From the NCBI GenBank assembly GCA_036386515.1, contig DASVVO010000089.1, positions 124,001-188,000 of the forward strand: a stretch of DNA of 64,000 nucleotides, written 5' to 3'. The notes beneath the pieces are model-generated. The model worked only from the letters and a program-made list of their open reading frames with translations. It was not told where the DNA came from and did no database searches. Each line of letters opens with the position of its first letter. The first letter of the stretch is position 1. This document shows positions 55,554 through 64,000 of the stretch, in pieces. Source of the DNA: JAIVJZ01 sp036386515 (GTDB taxonomy: Bacteria; Acidobacteriota; Blastocatellia; Pyrinomonadales; Pyrinomonadaceae). A program made the position numbers and the translations under genes.

Positions 55554-56165
55554 ATGGTGCAACTCGTTCCATCACAAGATGAAGTCATGGAGATGCTGAA
55601 GAAGACGGGCGCGTTTCGCGAAGGCCACTTCGTCTATCCTTCGGGCAAACACACGCCGAACTATTTTCAGATGCCGCTCGCCTTTCGCTATTACGACACG
55701 GCGCGCGTGCTGGCCGTCGCGCTCTCGCGCCTGCTGCGCGTCGAGCCGGACGTGTCGAGCGTGCTGCCGAAGGTGGCGATCATTAGCCCAGGGCCGGGCG
55801 GCATTCCCGTGGCCTTCGGCGTGCGCGAAGCCTTGAGCGCGGAGCAGATTTATTGGGCTGAGCGCGAAGAAGGCAAGCGCATGTTTCGCCAGTACATCAA
55901 CAAAGGTGAGGTCAACCCCTGCATCATCGTGGACGACATCATCCGCAGCGGCGACGCCATCCTCCAGACCGTGGAACTCGTGCGCGAACTCGGCGCGCGC
56001 GTCATCGGCTGCGGCACCATCGTCCGCTTCAACGACGCCCCGGACAAGATCAACGACGACATCCCCATCAAGTCGCTCGTCGAATTCGACTCCAAGTTCT
56101 ACGACGCGGGCGAGGACTGCCTCGAATGCAAAAAAGACGCTCCCGCCGAGCACGTCAGATTTTAA
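55554..56165 (+). CDS. pyrE: Orotate phosphoribosyltransferase
   Basis: Fifth step of pyrimidine synthesis: orotate plus PRPP to orotidine monophosphate. PRPP-binding motif CIIVDDIIRSGDAI; FVYPSGKHTPNYFQMPLA and PGPGGIPVAFGVREAL are family-like. At 203 residues the length is normal. GGAG lies about 10 nt before ATG 55554, one of the few clear ribosome sites in this part. A CEC pair (CLECKK) near the C-terminus is unusual. Other pyr genes are not in the window. Confidence 0.9.
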   Translation: MVQLVPSQDEVMEMLKKTGAFREGHFVYPSGKHTPNYFQMPLAFRYYDTARVLAVALSRLLRVEPDVSSVLPKVAIISPGPGGIPVAFGVREALSAEQIYWAEREEGKRMFRQYINKGEVNPCIIVDDIIRSGDAILQTVELVRELGARVIGCGTIVRFNDAPDKINDDIPIKSLVEFDSKFYDAGEDCLECKKDAPAEHVRF

Positions 56166-56168
56166 AAA

Positions 56169-56254
56169 CAGTGACGGGTGACAGGTGACAGGTGACAAGT
56201 AAGAAAAGCGAATTGCTTTAACTTGTCACCTGTCACCTGTCACCCGTCACTGTT
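56169..56254. repeat. Heptad inverted repeat, GTGACAG family, between convergent genes
   Basis: Left arm GTGACGG-GTGACAG-GTGACAG-GTGACAA; right arm (from about 56219) TTGTCAC-CTGTCAC-CTGTCAC-CCGTCAC. It fills the gap between the pyrE and recR stops and could double as a terminator stem. Confidence 0.9.
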
Positions 56255-56256
56255 TT

Positions 56257-56871
56257 TTACATCTCGTGCCGGTTCGTCATCGCCTTGTCCATCGTCACCT
56301 CGTCAACGTATTCGAGGTCGCTGCCGACGGGCATGCCCATCGCGATGCGCGTGACGCGGACGCCGAGCGGTTTCAAGAGGCGGCTGATGTAACTGGCGGT
56401 GGCTTCGCCTTCGGTGTTGGGGTTGGTGGCGAGGATGACTTCGCGCACCTCTACGCCGTCGTTGTTTTCGGGGCGCAGGCGCGGCAGCAGATTTTGCAGC
56501 CGCAGGTCGTCGGGACTCATGCCGCGAATCGGCGAGAGGCTGCCGTGCAGCACGTGATAGAGGCCGTGATAGCTGCGCGTCTTCTCCACGGCGACGAGGT
56601 TGTAGGGTTCTTCCACGACGCAGATGATGGAGCGGTCGCGCGAGGTGGACGAGCAGTAGCGGCACGGGTCAACGTCCGTCAGGTTGTTGCAGACCGTGCA
56701 GAAGACGATCTTCCGCTTCACCTCTTCCATCGCCGCGACGAAACGCGACACGTCCTGCTCCGACATCCGCAAAATGTGAAATGCCAGCCGCTGCGCGGAC
56801 TTTTGCCCCACGCCCGGCAGGCGTTTGAACTCGTCAATCAACTTCGTGACCGGCTCGGCGTAATCAAGCAT
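56257..56871 (-). CDS. recR: Recombination protein RecR
   Basis: Part of the RecFOR pathway that loads RecA on gapped DNA. Helix-hairpin-helix LPGVGQKSAQRLAFHIL, zinc finger CTVCNNLTDVDPCRYC, Toprim domain IICVVEEPYNLVAVEKT. Length 204 is standard. It starts 5 bp after a heptad repeat, which separates it from ybaB upstream; ybaB-recR is a common pair. Confidence 0.97.
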   Translation of the reverse strand: MLDYAEPVTKLIDEFKRLPGVGQKSAQRLAFHILRMSEQDVSRFVAAMEEVKRKIVFCTVCNNLTDVDPCRYCSSTSRDRSIICVVEEPYNLVAVEKTRSYHGLYHVLHGSLSPIRGMSPDDLRLQNLLPRLRPENNDGVEVREVILATNPNTEGEATASYISRLLKPLGVRVTRIAMGMPVGSDLEYVDEVTMDKAMTNRHEM

Positions 56872-56876
56872 AAATT

Positions 56877-56964
56877 CAAGTGACAGGTGACGGGTGACAG
56901 GTGACAGGTTGAAGACAAGTTCTTTGTTTTAACTTGTCACCTGTCACCCGTCACCTGTCACTGT
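56877..56964. repeat. Heptad inverted repeat, GTGACAG family, between ybaB and recR
   Basis: Left arm GTGACAG-GTGACGG-GTGACAG-GTGACAG then GTTGAAG; right arm TTAAC-TTGTCAC-CTGTCAC-CCGTCAC-CTGTCAC. Its ends are 5 bp from the recR start and 1 bp from the ybaB stop. Confidence 0.9.
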
Positions 56965-56965
56965 T

Positions 56966-57271
56966 TTAAAGGAGTCCGGGCGGGAGCATGCCGCCGAGTT
57001 TGCCCTGCATGGCCTCGTCAACTTTGCGCCCGGCTTCATTGACGGCGGCGACGATCAGGTCTTGGAGCATTTCCACGTCGCCTTCCTTGACGGCTTCGGG
57101 GTCGATCTTGATGGAGGTGACTTCCTTCGTGCCGCTCATCCGCACCGTCACCACGCCGCCGCCCGCCGTGGCGTCAACGACGAGCGCCTCCATCTCGCGC
57201 TGCATCTTTTCCTGCATCTGCTGCGCCTGTTTCATCATCTGCTGCATGTTCATCCCGCCGGGAAACTTCAT
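56966..57271 (-). CDS. Nucleoid-associated protein YbaB/EbfC
   Basis: A 101-residue DNA-binding protein: MKFPGGMNMQQMMKQAQQMQ at the start, then VDATAGGGVVTVRMSGTKEVTSIKIDPE. It forms dimers and coats DNA. It lies upstream of recR on the same strand, the common ybaB-recR arrangement. No further regulation is seen. Confidence 0.95.
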   Translation of the reverse strand: MKFPGGMNMQQMMKQAQQMQEKMQREMEALVVDATAGGGVVTVRMSGTKEVTSIKIDPEAVKEGDVEMLQDLIVAAVNEAGRKVDEAMQGKLGGMLPPGLL

Positions 57272-57366
57272 CGCCTTAGACCTCTCTTCGCGTCGAAATA
57301 AAAGTTTGAGCTGATCGGCGTTATCCTAACATTACTGAATGCGGAATACCGAATTGCGCGACTGCA

Positions 57367-57411
57367 AACGGGGGAACATCGAGACATGGGCTGCCTTGAT
57401 GTTCCCCCGTT
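57367..57411. terminator. Long stem-loop downstream of the LamG gene
   Basis: AACGGGGGAACATC (57367-57380) pairs perfectly with GATGTTCCCCCGTT (57398-57411) around a 17-nt loop. The T tract is short, so it is a likely but weak minus-strand terminator for the gene at 57436. Confidence 0.65.
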
Positions 57412-57435
57412 CTCATTCTCGCCCGCCGCCATCGG

Positions 57436-59313
57436 TTACGGCGAGATTCTGGTCTTCCCCGTGATCGCGCGCTTGCGCTTGCCGTCGGCGGCGGGCGGCG
57501 TGGCGGCTTCGACGTTGACGTGGAAGCTGAACTCGCCGTCGGTCACGACGCGCAGCCAGAAGTTGACATCGACGCTCTCGCCGGGCTGGAGGGGTTGCGC
57601 CAAAGCGAAGGCGAGGCTCGTATTGAGTCCGCCCTCGCGCCGGGCGGCGTCCGTGTCGCGCAGGTCTTCGAGCGTCACGCCCGCGACGACTTTCGTGCCG
57701 CCCCCGCCCGCGGCGGAGATGTTCACCGTCTCGTCGCGCGAACTGATGACGCGCAAATCGGCCTTGGAATTATCGGGACGCGGGGTGGTGGTGATGTCCA
57801 CGACGCGGAAGCGCAGACGCGTGACGGGCTTCTTCGTGAGGTTCGTGAAGGTGCGCCTGATCTTGAGCACGTCGGCATCGGTCGTGCCGTCGCCGTCGGT
57901 GTCGGTCGCCTGGCGGGTGCGGTTGGGCGGCGCGGAAGCGGCCACGCCCGCGTCGAGCGGACGCGGCTGGATGGTTTTATTTCGCTGCAACGGGCTTTTT
58001 AAGTTTTCGGGGCCGGGCGCGCCGAACACCCCGCCCGTCGTCTCCGGTTCGGTGGAGATGAGCACGAAGTCGTCGGCGTTATCGTTGGTGTCCTGCGGCA
58101 CGCCGTTCGTCATCTTGCGCACGAAGGTGTACTGGCTGGTGCGGGTGTAGCCGGATGGATAGTCGATAATGCCGCGCCCCTCGCGCCAGAACATCGAGCC
58201 GCTGTTGAAGCCGACGCGGTCGAGGCGATGATCGGGTGAGATGCTGCCTCTGCCCGACGAGGTGAGGATGATGGCGCAGGCATAACACTGGTCGCGTCTA
58301 TAGGTCGTGTCGGCGGCGGCGAGTCCCGTCCCGCCGTAGTTGGAGAGCGAGTAGCGGCCGCCGCCGCTGGCGGCGAGATAGTGGCCGCGCGCCGGGATGA
58401 CCGTGCCGTTGGGGATGGAGAAGAGAAAGCGCGCGCCGCCGCCGATGCCTTCCTCGACCACGAGCCAACCCGCGCCCCCATCCGTTGACTGCACGACGAG
58501 TTCGTCGTCGGAGTTGTTGTAAATCTCGATGTACTCGTCGTTGAGCGCCATCGGGGTGGAGAGGCGAAACTCGGTGATGAGCGCGCGCCCCGCTTTGCAC
58601 TTGCCCGCGCCGCCCGCGCCGGAGACGGCCTGAACGTCGGCGGCGGTGAGCGCGCGCCAGTAGAATTCTATTTCATCAATCTGCCCGTCGAACCCGTTGC
58701 CGGGCGCACGACCCGAGCCGATGAACGGTTTTTGCGAGCCGGTCGAGATCGCGCCGGGCGTCGTGGCGGGCGTCGTGGTGTCGAGCGCGCCGTTGACGTA
58801 GAGGCGAATGTTCGAGCCGTCGTAGACGACCGCGACGTGCGTGTAGGTGTCGGCGGGAATCGCCGCCGCGCCGTTCGCCGCGTTCACCCCGAAGGTGGCG
58901 CGCAGGTGTCCGCCGGAGAGTTCGAGGAGGAAGCCGTCCGTGCCGCCCGGCGTGGCATAGTCGAAGATGCGGCCGAACGCGACGTTCGCGGGCTTGATCC
59001 ACGTTTCAATGCTGAACGCATTGACGCTGGAGGACACGGGGAAGAAGGGGACTTCCAGGTAATCGTCGTTCCCGTCGAGACTGAACGCCTGACCGACCAG
59101 GCCGGGCGCGTAGGTCACGCCGTTGCGCAGCGTCACGGTCGTGTTCTCCACGTGGTCGTTCGGGTTGCCGTCGCCCGGAAACCACAGCATCTGTCCCTTG
59201 GGCGGCTGGACGCAAGCGGCAGCCTGTGCCTGAGCGTTCCGCACGCCCGTGAAGGCGAAGACGAGCGCGCACGCGAACGACGTGACGAGTGTGCGAAGCA
59301 TGATCTGTTTCAT
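57436..59313 (-). CDS. Secreted LamG-like and lamin-tail domain protein
   Basis: A 625-residue exported protein. The signal peptide runs MKQIMLRTLVTSFACALVFA, with ATG 59313 and GGGAG 7 nt upstream. Residues about 38-230 form a concanavalin/LamG-like jelly roll (MLWFPGDGNPNDHV, FSLDGNDDYLEV, HVAVVYDGSNIRLYVNGALD, IDEIEFYWRALTAADVQAV). A lamin-tail-like domain follows (ITEFRLSTPMALNDEYIEIYNNS), then a beta-rich C-terminus. It is probably a surface or matrix protein that binds glycans or calcium; no enzyme motif is seen. Confidence 0.85.
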   Translation of the reverse strand: MKQIMLRTLVTSFACALVFAFTGVRNAQAQAAACVQPPKGQMLWFPGDGNPNDHVENTTVTLRNGVTYAPGLVGQAFSLDGNDDYLEVPFFPVSSSVNAFSIETWIKPANVAFGRIFDYATPGGTDGFLLELSGGHLRATFGVNAANGAAAIPADTYTHVAVVYDGSNIRLYVNGALDTTTPATTPGAISTGSQKPFIGSGRAPGNGFDGQIDEIEFYWRALTAADVQAVSGAGGAGKCKAGRALITEFRLSTPMALNDEYIEIYNNSDDELVVQSTDGGAGWLVVEEGIGGGARFLFSIPNGTVIPARGHYLAASGGGRYSLSNYGGTGLAAADTTYRRDQCYACAIILTSSGRGSISPDHRLDRVGFNSGSMFWREGRGIIDYPSGYTRTSQYTFVRKMTNGVPQDTNDNADDFVLISTEPETTGGVFGAPGPENLKSPLQRNKTIQPRPLDAGVAASAPPNRTRQATDTDGDGTTDADVLKIRRTFTNLTKKPVTRLRFRVVDITTTPRPDNSKADLRVISSRDETVNISAAGGGGTKVVAGVTLEDLRDTDAARREGGLNTSLAFALAQPLQPGESVDVNFWLRVVTDGEFSFHVNVEAATPPAADGKRKRAITGKTRISP

Positions 59314-59727
59314 CGGAAAACTCCCAACGGTTAGAGACAAACTGAAATTAACTGAGAGCCTGAGAGCGGCGCGGTGGCGGCGGCGGCGGCGATGCGCCCT
59401 TTCGCGGTGGCGGCAGCAGTAGTAGTGCGCCCTTTCAGGGAGAGTCGGCGCAGGAGTTTAACACGCGCCAGCACGATTTTCACGCAAACTTCGGCGCGCG
59501 GCGCGGGCGATGTGCCCTGACGCTTTACTCACCGCCGCGCGCCGTGCAGGCGGCGCGGCGGCTGCGGCATATTTTCGCGCGGGCGAGCGGACATGCTATA
59601 AGCCTTGCGACTGCGAAATGAAGGAATAGAATACGGAAGTCGGAATTTAGGATTCAGGATTCAGAATGAGTGGCCGGTGTGTTCTTATTCTGACTTCTGT
59701 TTCCTGAATTCTGAGTCCTGACTCGCT
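59314..59727. other. Intergenic region before the UvrD-like gene
   Basis: About 414 bp. Positions 59371-59403 and 59404-59436 are two 33-nt direct repeats (GCGGTGGCGGC...TGCGCCCTTTC). The heptad-type element at 59618-59726 follows. Otherwise no gene or clear promoter is seen. Confidence 0.7.
59618..59726. repeat. Heptad-type inverted repeat, GATTCAG family
   Basis: Left arm GGATTCAG-GATTCAG-AATGAGT; right arm ATTCTGA-CTTCTGT-TTCCTGA-ATTCTGA-GTCCTGA. It ends one base before the helicase start codon. This is a fifth or sixth heptad family in the window. Confidence 0.8.
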
Positions 59728-61815
59728 ATGAAGCGTTACGTCATCAAACGACCGGCGGGCGCGGCGGCCGTGCCCGAACGTCTCGCGCGTTACCGCGACG
59801 AACTGAACGAGGAGCAGTTCGCGGTGGCGACCGCCCCGGCGGGCGCGACGCTCGTGATCGCGGGCGCGGGGTCGGGCAAGACGCGCGCCATCACGTATCG
59901 CGTGGCCTACCTCGTCGAGCAGGGCGTCTCGCCCGCGCGCATCTTCCTCGCCACGTTTACGAACCGCGCGGCGCGCGAGATGCTTCGGCGCGTCGAAGAG
60001 TTGACGGGCGGCCACTCGAACGCGTGGCGGCGCGTCTGGGGCGGCACGTTCCACCGCATCGCCAACATGGTCTTGCGCCGCCACGCCGCCGCGCTTCGCT
60101 ACACGGAGAACTACACCATCCTCGATTCCGAGGACGCGCGCGATTTCCTCAACGTCTGCGTGGACGAAGCGGGCATCGACACCAAAGCGCGCCGCTTCCC
60201 CAAGGCCGAAGTGCTGCAAGACATCATCAGCTTCGCCAACAACACCGACCGCCCCATCCCCGACGTGGTGGCGCGCAACTACCCGCACTTCGAGCCGCTG
60301 ACGCAACAGATCATGCGCGTCGATTCCATCTTCATGGAGCGCAAGCAGGCGCGCAACTCGATGGACTACGACGACCTCCTGCTCAACTGGAAGCGACTCC
60401 TCCTGGAGAAGCCGGAGATCGCGCGCCTCTACGCCGAACAGTTCGAGCACATACTGGTTGACGAGTATCAGGACACGAACAAGTTGCAGGCCGAGATCAT
60501 CGATCTGCTGGCCGTCCACCACCGGAACGTGATGGTCGTCGGCGACGACGCGCAGAGCATCTTCGCGTGGCGCGGCGCGGAGTGGACGAACCTCTACGAG
60601 TTTCCCGCGCGCTACCCGCACGCGCGCCAACTCCGGCTCGAAACCAACTATCGCTCGACGCCGGAAATCCTCGCCGTCGCCAACGTCTCCATCGCCTCGA
60701 ATCGCAAACAGTTTCCCAAGACCCTGCGCGCCGTGCGTCCTTCGCTCGGCCTCTTGCCTGCGCTCGTGCCCTGTCAGGACGCGGATCAACAGGCCGCCTT
60801 CGTCGCCTCGCGCCTGCTCGAACTCCGCGACGAGGGGCTGGCCTTGAAAGAGATGGCCGTCCTCTATCGTTCTCACTACCACTCGCTCGAACTGCAACTC
60901 GAACTCACGCGGCGCGGCATCCCCTATCAAATCCGCAGCGGCGTGCGCTTCTTCGAGCAGGCGCACATCAAGGACGTGGTCTCTTACCTGCGCCTCGTCG
61001 CCAACCCGCGCGACGAACTCGCCTGGAAACGCTGCCTGCGCCTCATCCCCAACGTCGGCGCGGCCACGGCGCATCGCATCTGGGAGCAGATCGGCTCCGC
61101 GCCCGACCCGCTCGCTCTCGTCTTGCGCGGCGGCGCGGACTCGGCCGCCGCGCGGCGCGGCAATTCCTGGGCGGAGTTTCGCGCGCTGCTCGACGCGCTC
61201 GTCACGGAGGAACGGCGCGCCAGTCCCGCCAGGCAGATCGAGTTGATCCTCGCGCGCGGCTACGAAGCGCACCTCGCCGCTAACTACGAGAACGCCGAGA
61301 CGCGCCTCGAAGACCTGCGCCAACTCGCGCACTACAGCACGCGCTACAACTCGACCGAAGAGTTCCTGTCCGAACTCGCTCTCCTCGCCACCGAACGCTA
61401 CGGCGCGCCGCAGCCGGTCGCGGGCGAAGAGGTGGTGATGGGCGCGGACGAAGACGAGATGATCGCGCTCACCTCCGTCCATCAGGCGAAGGGTTTGGAG
61501 TGGCGCGCGGTCTTCATCATCTGGGCGGCGGACGGCAAGTTTCCCTCGCCGCGTTCTTTGCGCGACGCGGAAGGCGAAGAGGAAGAACGCCGCCTCTGGT
61601 ACGTCGCCCTGACGCGCGCCCGCGACCAGCTTTACATCACCTATCCTTTGCTCGTCACCGACTACAACCGCCAGACCATCGTGCAACGCCCCTCGCGCTT
61701 CGTCACCGAAACGCCGCCCGAACTCTACGACGTGTGGAGCTTGGAAGAAGAAACGACCCCGCTCGACGCGCCGCCGGAAATCAAAGAGAGCGAGCCGGGC
61801 GGGTATTTGAATTGA
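59728..61815 (+). CDS. UvrD/PcrA-like superfamily 1 DNA helicase
   Basis: A 695-residue ATP-dependent 3'-5' helicase. Motifs in order: Q motif LNEEQFAV, Walker A AGAGSGKT (near 46-52), TFTNRAAREM, VDEYQDTN (motif II), GDDAQSIFAWRGA (III), ETNYRST (IV), SVHQAKGLEWRAVFI (V) and LWYVALTRARD (VI). Motif II reads DEYQD, and the length is nearer to bacterial UvrD/PcrA than to Rep-like shorter forms. The start lies one base after a heptad repeat, with no Shine-Dalgarno. Role: repair or replication restart; the exact paralogue is not settled. Confidence 0.92.
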   Translation: MKRYVIKRPAGAAAVPERLARYRDELNEEQFAVATAPAGATLVIAGAGSGKTRAITYRVAYLVEQGVSPARIFLATFTNRAAREMLRRVEELTGGHSNAWRRVWGGTFHRIANMVLRRHAAALRYTENYTILDSEDARDFLNVCVDEAGIDTKARRFPKAEVLQDIISFANNTDRPIPDVVARNYPHFEPLTQQIMRVDSIFMERKQARNSMDYDDLLLNWKRLLLEKPEIARLYAEQFEHILVDEYQDTNKLQAEIIDLLAVHHRNVMVVGDDAQSIFAWRGAEWTNLYEFPARYPHARQLRLETNYRSTPEILAVANVSIASNRKQFPKTLRAVRPSLGLLPALVPCQDADQQAAFVASRLLELRDEGLALKEMAVLYRSHYHSLELQLELTRRGIPYQIRSGVRFFEQAHIKDVVSYLRLVANPRDELAWKRCLRLIPNVGAATAHRIWEQIGSAPDPLALVLRGGADSAAARRGNSWAEFRALLDALVTEERRASPARQIELILARGYEAHLAANYENAETRLEDLRQLAHYSTRYNSTEEFLSELALLATERYGAPQPVAGEEVVMGADEDEMIALTSVHQAKGLEWRAVFIIWAADGKFPSPRSLRDAEGEEEERRLWYVALTRARDQLYITYPLLVTDYNRQTIVQRPSRFVTETPPELYDVWSLEEETTPLDAPPEIKESEPGGYLN

Positions 61816-61890
61816 AACTCCGAAATCGCAACATGGACGCGACCGCCGTCGTCGTCGCCGCATTGGCGCGAGCGTCGCCTCGCCTTAGTT

Positions 61891-62085
61891 GCCCCGTCAG
61901 GGGCAGTTGATAATAGCCCGGCGATTCATCGCCGGGTTAGAGCGGTATCAAGATGTTAAGTCCCGTAGGGACGATTGAACGCTGTTATCTGATCATTCAA
62001 TCGTCCCTACGGGACTCGCAAAATAAAAACGCTTCTGCGTCCCACCGATAAATCGGTGGGCTATTATCAATTGTCCCTGCGGGAC
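61891..62085. repeat. REP/BIME-type composite palindromic repeat, second copy
   Basis: The same three-module design as at 52919-53112: GCCCCGTCAGGGGC with TAGCCCGGCGATTCATCGCC; GTCCCGTAGGGAC-GATTGAA with TTCAATCGTCCCTACGGGAC; and CCCACCGATAAATCGGTGGG, CTATTATCAAT, GTCCCTGCGGGAC. Core strings CTATTATCAA and GGCGATTCATCGCC are kept, while stem bases covary. Confidence 0.85.
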
Positions 62086-62108
62086 ATGACACCGGCCGCC
62101 CTTGAAAC

Positions 62109-62795
62109 ATGTCTGACTTACCCATCGAACGCACGCTCGACGCCCGCGTCAAACTCTATTACGACCTCCACGTCCCGGCCGAAACTCCCGCGCCGCTGCT
62201 CATCGCCCTGCACGGCTACGGCAGCAACAAAAATCGGATGATGCGCGAGGCGCGCTCGCTCGCGCCCGCCGGGTTTGCCGTCGCCGCCTTGCAGGGCGTC
62301 CACCAACATCTGAGAGAGCCGAAGGAGCCGGGCGGCGCGCTGCGTTACGGGTTCGGCTGGCTCACCAATTTTCACCCCGAAGACTCCGTCGCCGTGCATC
62401 ACGGCGCGCTGCTCGACCTGATCGATCAACTGGCGGGCGAGGGCGTCGCCGACCCGGCGCGCGTCTTTCTCCTCGGCTTCTCGCAGACGTGCGCGCTCAA
62501 CTATCGTTTCGCCTTCACGCACGCCGACAGGTTGCGAGGCGTCGTCGGCATCTGCGGCGGGCTGCCCGGCGATTGGGAGACGGGCGAGCGTTACCACAAC
62601 ATGCAGGCCGCCGTGCTGCATCTGGCGGGCGCGCGCGACGAGTTCTACCCGCCCGATCGCGTCGCAGACTATGCGGCGCGCCTGTCCGCGCGGGCGCGCG
62701 ATGTCGAGTTCAGAAGTTACGACGCGGGGCACGAACTGACGCCCGCGATGCGCGCCGACGTGTCGGCGTGGTTGGAGGCGCGCGTCGCAAGCTGA
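62109..62795 (+). CDS. Phospholipase/carboxylesterase family hydrolase
   Basis: A 228-residue alpha/beta hydrolase without signal peptide. LLIALHGYGSNKN forms the oxyanion region; nucleophile in LLGFSQTCAL, where the family usually has GFSQG; acid in GARDEFYP; His in DAGHEL. Likely a cytoplasmic esterase or thioesterase. Its stop overlaps the next start (TGATG). A REP element lies just upstream. Confidence 0.88.
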   Translation: MSDLPIERTLDARVKLYYDLHVPAETPAPLLIALHGYGSNKNRMMREARSLAPAGFAVAALQGVHQHLREPKEPGGALRYGFGWLTNFHPEDSVAVHHGALLDLIDQLAGEGVADPARVFLLGFSQTCALNYRFAFTHADRLRGVVGICGGLPGDWETGERYHNMQAAVLHLAGARDEFYPPDRVADYAARLSARARDVEFRSYDAGHELTPAMRADVSAWLEARVAS

Positions 62796-63658
62796 TGAGC
62801 GAACGGGAGCGGCACAAGCAAACGGGGGTCAGGCTGGCGGGCGGCGAACGGAAGCGTGCCATCGAACGCATGCGACGCAGGCTCTTGAGCGACGGGTGGC
62901 CGCGCCTGCTCGTCTCCTTTCTGCTCGCCCTGACGGGAGCGGCCGGGTTTCTCATCTCGACCGCGCTGCTGCATCTCGGCGTCACGCAGATGTCCGTGCG
63001 CTACCCGCTCGCGGTGATCTCGGCCTACTGCTTCTTTCTGCTCCTGCTGCGCCTCTGGCTCGCGCTCCGCCGCGCCAACGGAAGCGACCTCGATCTGTTC
63101 CCCAACCTCGGCGGCGACGGAATCCCGCACCTGTTCAACGCGGGCGCGCAAGCGGGCGGCGACGGCGCGGCGGCCGTCTTCGGCGGCGGGGCTGACTTCG
63201 GCGGCGCGGGCGCGGGCGGCGGTTGGAGCGACGGCGGCGTGTCGGGCGTCGTGTCCGGTGACGTGTCCGCCGGCGGCGCGTCGGCGACGGACTGGATACC
63301 CGACGTGCCTGACGTGGGGCTTGACGTTGACCTCGACGACGGATGTTTTTGGATCATCATCCCGGTCGCGGCCATCGTCGGCGTGATCATCGCCATGTTC
63401 TACGTCGTCTACATCGCGCCCGTGTTCCTCGCGGAGATTTTGGTTGACGCGCTCCTGCTGGCGGGCTTGTATAAACGTCTCAAAGGCATCGAGCCGCGCC
63501 ACTGGCTGCGCTCGGCCGTCAGGCGCACGCTCCTGCCCGCCCTCGTGGCGACCGCGCTCTTTATCGCGGCCGGGTATCTCATGGGACGCATCGCCCCCGA
63601 AGCGCGCTCCATCGGCGAATTCTGGCGACAGGTCAGCACGGGGCAAACGGAGCGTTGA
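62795..63658 (+). CDS. Hypothetical membrane protein with Gly-rich loop
   Basis: A 287-residue protein with a basic start and about five hydrophobic segments: SFLLALTGAAGFLISTALL, VRYPLAVISAYCFFLLLLRLWLAL, WIIIPVAAIVGVIIAMFYVV, FLAEILVDALLLAGLY and LLPALVATALFIAAGYLMG. Between the second and third lies a long Gly/Ala-rich, acidic stretch ending in DVGLDVDLDDGCFW. The family is not recognised. Overlap with the hydrolase gene implies an operon. Confidence 0.75.
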   Translation: MSERERHKQTGVRLAGGERKRAIERMRRRLLSDGWPRLLVSFLLALTGAAGFLISTALLHLGVTQMSVRYPLAVISAYCFFLLLLRLWLALRRANGSDLDLFPNLGGDGIPHLFNAGAQAGGDGAAAVFGGGADFGGAGAGGGWSDGGVSGVVSGDVSAGGASATDWIPDVPDVGLDVDLDDGCFWIIIPVAAIVGVIIAMFYVVYIAPVFLAEILVDALLLAGLYKRLKGIEPRHWLRSAVRRTLLPALVATALFIAAGYLMGRIAPEARSIGEFWRQVSTGQTER

Positions 63659-63721
63659 AACGGATGCACGCGTGCGAGTATAGTTCTCGTCGCACGCGCT
63701 ATTCCTTCCGCGAAAGTGAAC

Positions 63722-64000
63722 ATGCCTGACATGAAACTCAAACTGCGCCCCGCACGCTTAGTCCGGCTGGCGATCGCTTTGGCCGTCGTCTCGACGCCGT
63801 TCGGCTGCGCGCGTTCGGGCGAATCGGAGAAGGGCAACACGGAGAGCGCGGCGGCGATCCGCGCGGTGCTCGACGCGCAGGCGGCGGCCTGGAACCGCGG
63901 CGACATCGGAGGCTACATGGACGGCTACGAGCGCGCCGAGACGACCACCTTCATCTCCGGCGACACCGTGACGCGCGGCTGGCAGACCGTCTCCGAACGC
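63722..64000 (+). CDS. Lipoprotein with NTF2/SnoaL-like domain, truncated at the window edge
   Basis: The frame is open to the end of the window. MPDMKLKLRPARLVRLAIAL and then AVVSTPFGC give a lipoprotein signal with the lipobox Cys near residue 29. AAAIRAVLDAQAAAWNRGDIGGYMDGYERAETTTFISGD matches the start of the DUF4440/SnoaL-like cone fold. ATG 63731 is an alternative start. The C-terminus lies outside the window, so function cannot be judged. Confidence 0.75.
   Translation, partial: MPDMKLKLRPARLVRLAIALAVVSTPFGCARSGESEKGNTESAAAIRAVLDAQAAAWNRGDIGGYMDGYERAETTTFISGDTVTRGWQTVSER

Overview
The window is GC-rich chromosomal DNA from a free-living bacterium, most likely an acidobacterium (Blastocatellia/Pyrinomonadales-like). 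The best clue is the VWFA-related secreted protein at 40554-42827, a type typical of Acidobacteriota. The large number of small secreted or membrane proteins and the scattered, non-operonic layout agree. There is no prophage, insertion sequence or CRISPR array. Taxonomy is inferred from gene content only.

Layout: 0-1.6 kb, the end of a sigma-54 activator, a sigma-54 promoter and a single-domain response regulator. 1.7-7.8 kb, Mre11-type nuclease, LON-domain protein, MoaD-MoaE fusion, carbonic anhydrase, TetR regulator and a serine hydrolase. 7.9-10.5 kb, gyrA. 10.9-14 kb, a run with a tandem PilZ protein, an acyltransferase and a DUF3179 membrane protein read through an in-frame UGA (a probable new selenoprotein). 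14-21.5 kb, inositol phosphatase, macro-domain protein, an AT-rich HEPN-like island gene, esterase, M28 peptidase, coiled-coil protein and hutU. 21.7-29 kb, M23 peptidase, L,D-transpeptidase, hydrolase, hutH, DUF2270 protein and DNA glycosylase. 29-33.7 kb, tadA, two tRNA-Ser genes, YggT protein, SRP RNA, VOC protein and dnaX. 33.8-46 kb, zinc-ribbon response regulator, YCF48-like propeller protein, RNase H, Rad50, VWFA protein, MFS transporter and TPR protein. 46-50 kb, lepA with two toxin-antitoxin modules around it, then a ROK kinase. 50-64 kb, stress protein, DedA, GHMP kinase, Nudix, pyrE, recR-ybaB, LamG/lamin-tail protein, UvrD-like helicase, esterase, membrane protein and a truncated lipoprotein.

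Two signals stand out. First, the DUF3179 gene (12764-13993) is open in one frame except for a single TGA that replaces the first Cys of the conserved CxxC motif. It is followed at once by a hairpin whose GGTCT loop equals that of the E. coli fdhF SECIS. Second, 18 intergenic elements are built from degenerate 7-nt tandem units arranged as inverted repeats. At least five heptad families occur, and several share the inner-tip motif GTTAAAG. They fill the space between genes, often supply the stop codon of the gene before, and often end within a few bases of the next start codon, where no Shine-Dalgarno is visible.

Housekeeping genes for DNA repair and replication (mre11, rad50, recR, ybaB, dnaX, gyrA, uvrD-like, glycosylase), translation (lepA, tadA, tRNA-Ser, SRP RNA) and metabolism (pyrE, hutU, hutH, moaDE) are interleaved with accessory genes. 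Partners are often split: mre11 and rad50 lie 34 kb apart, and hutU and hutH are separated by four genes.
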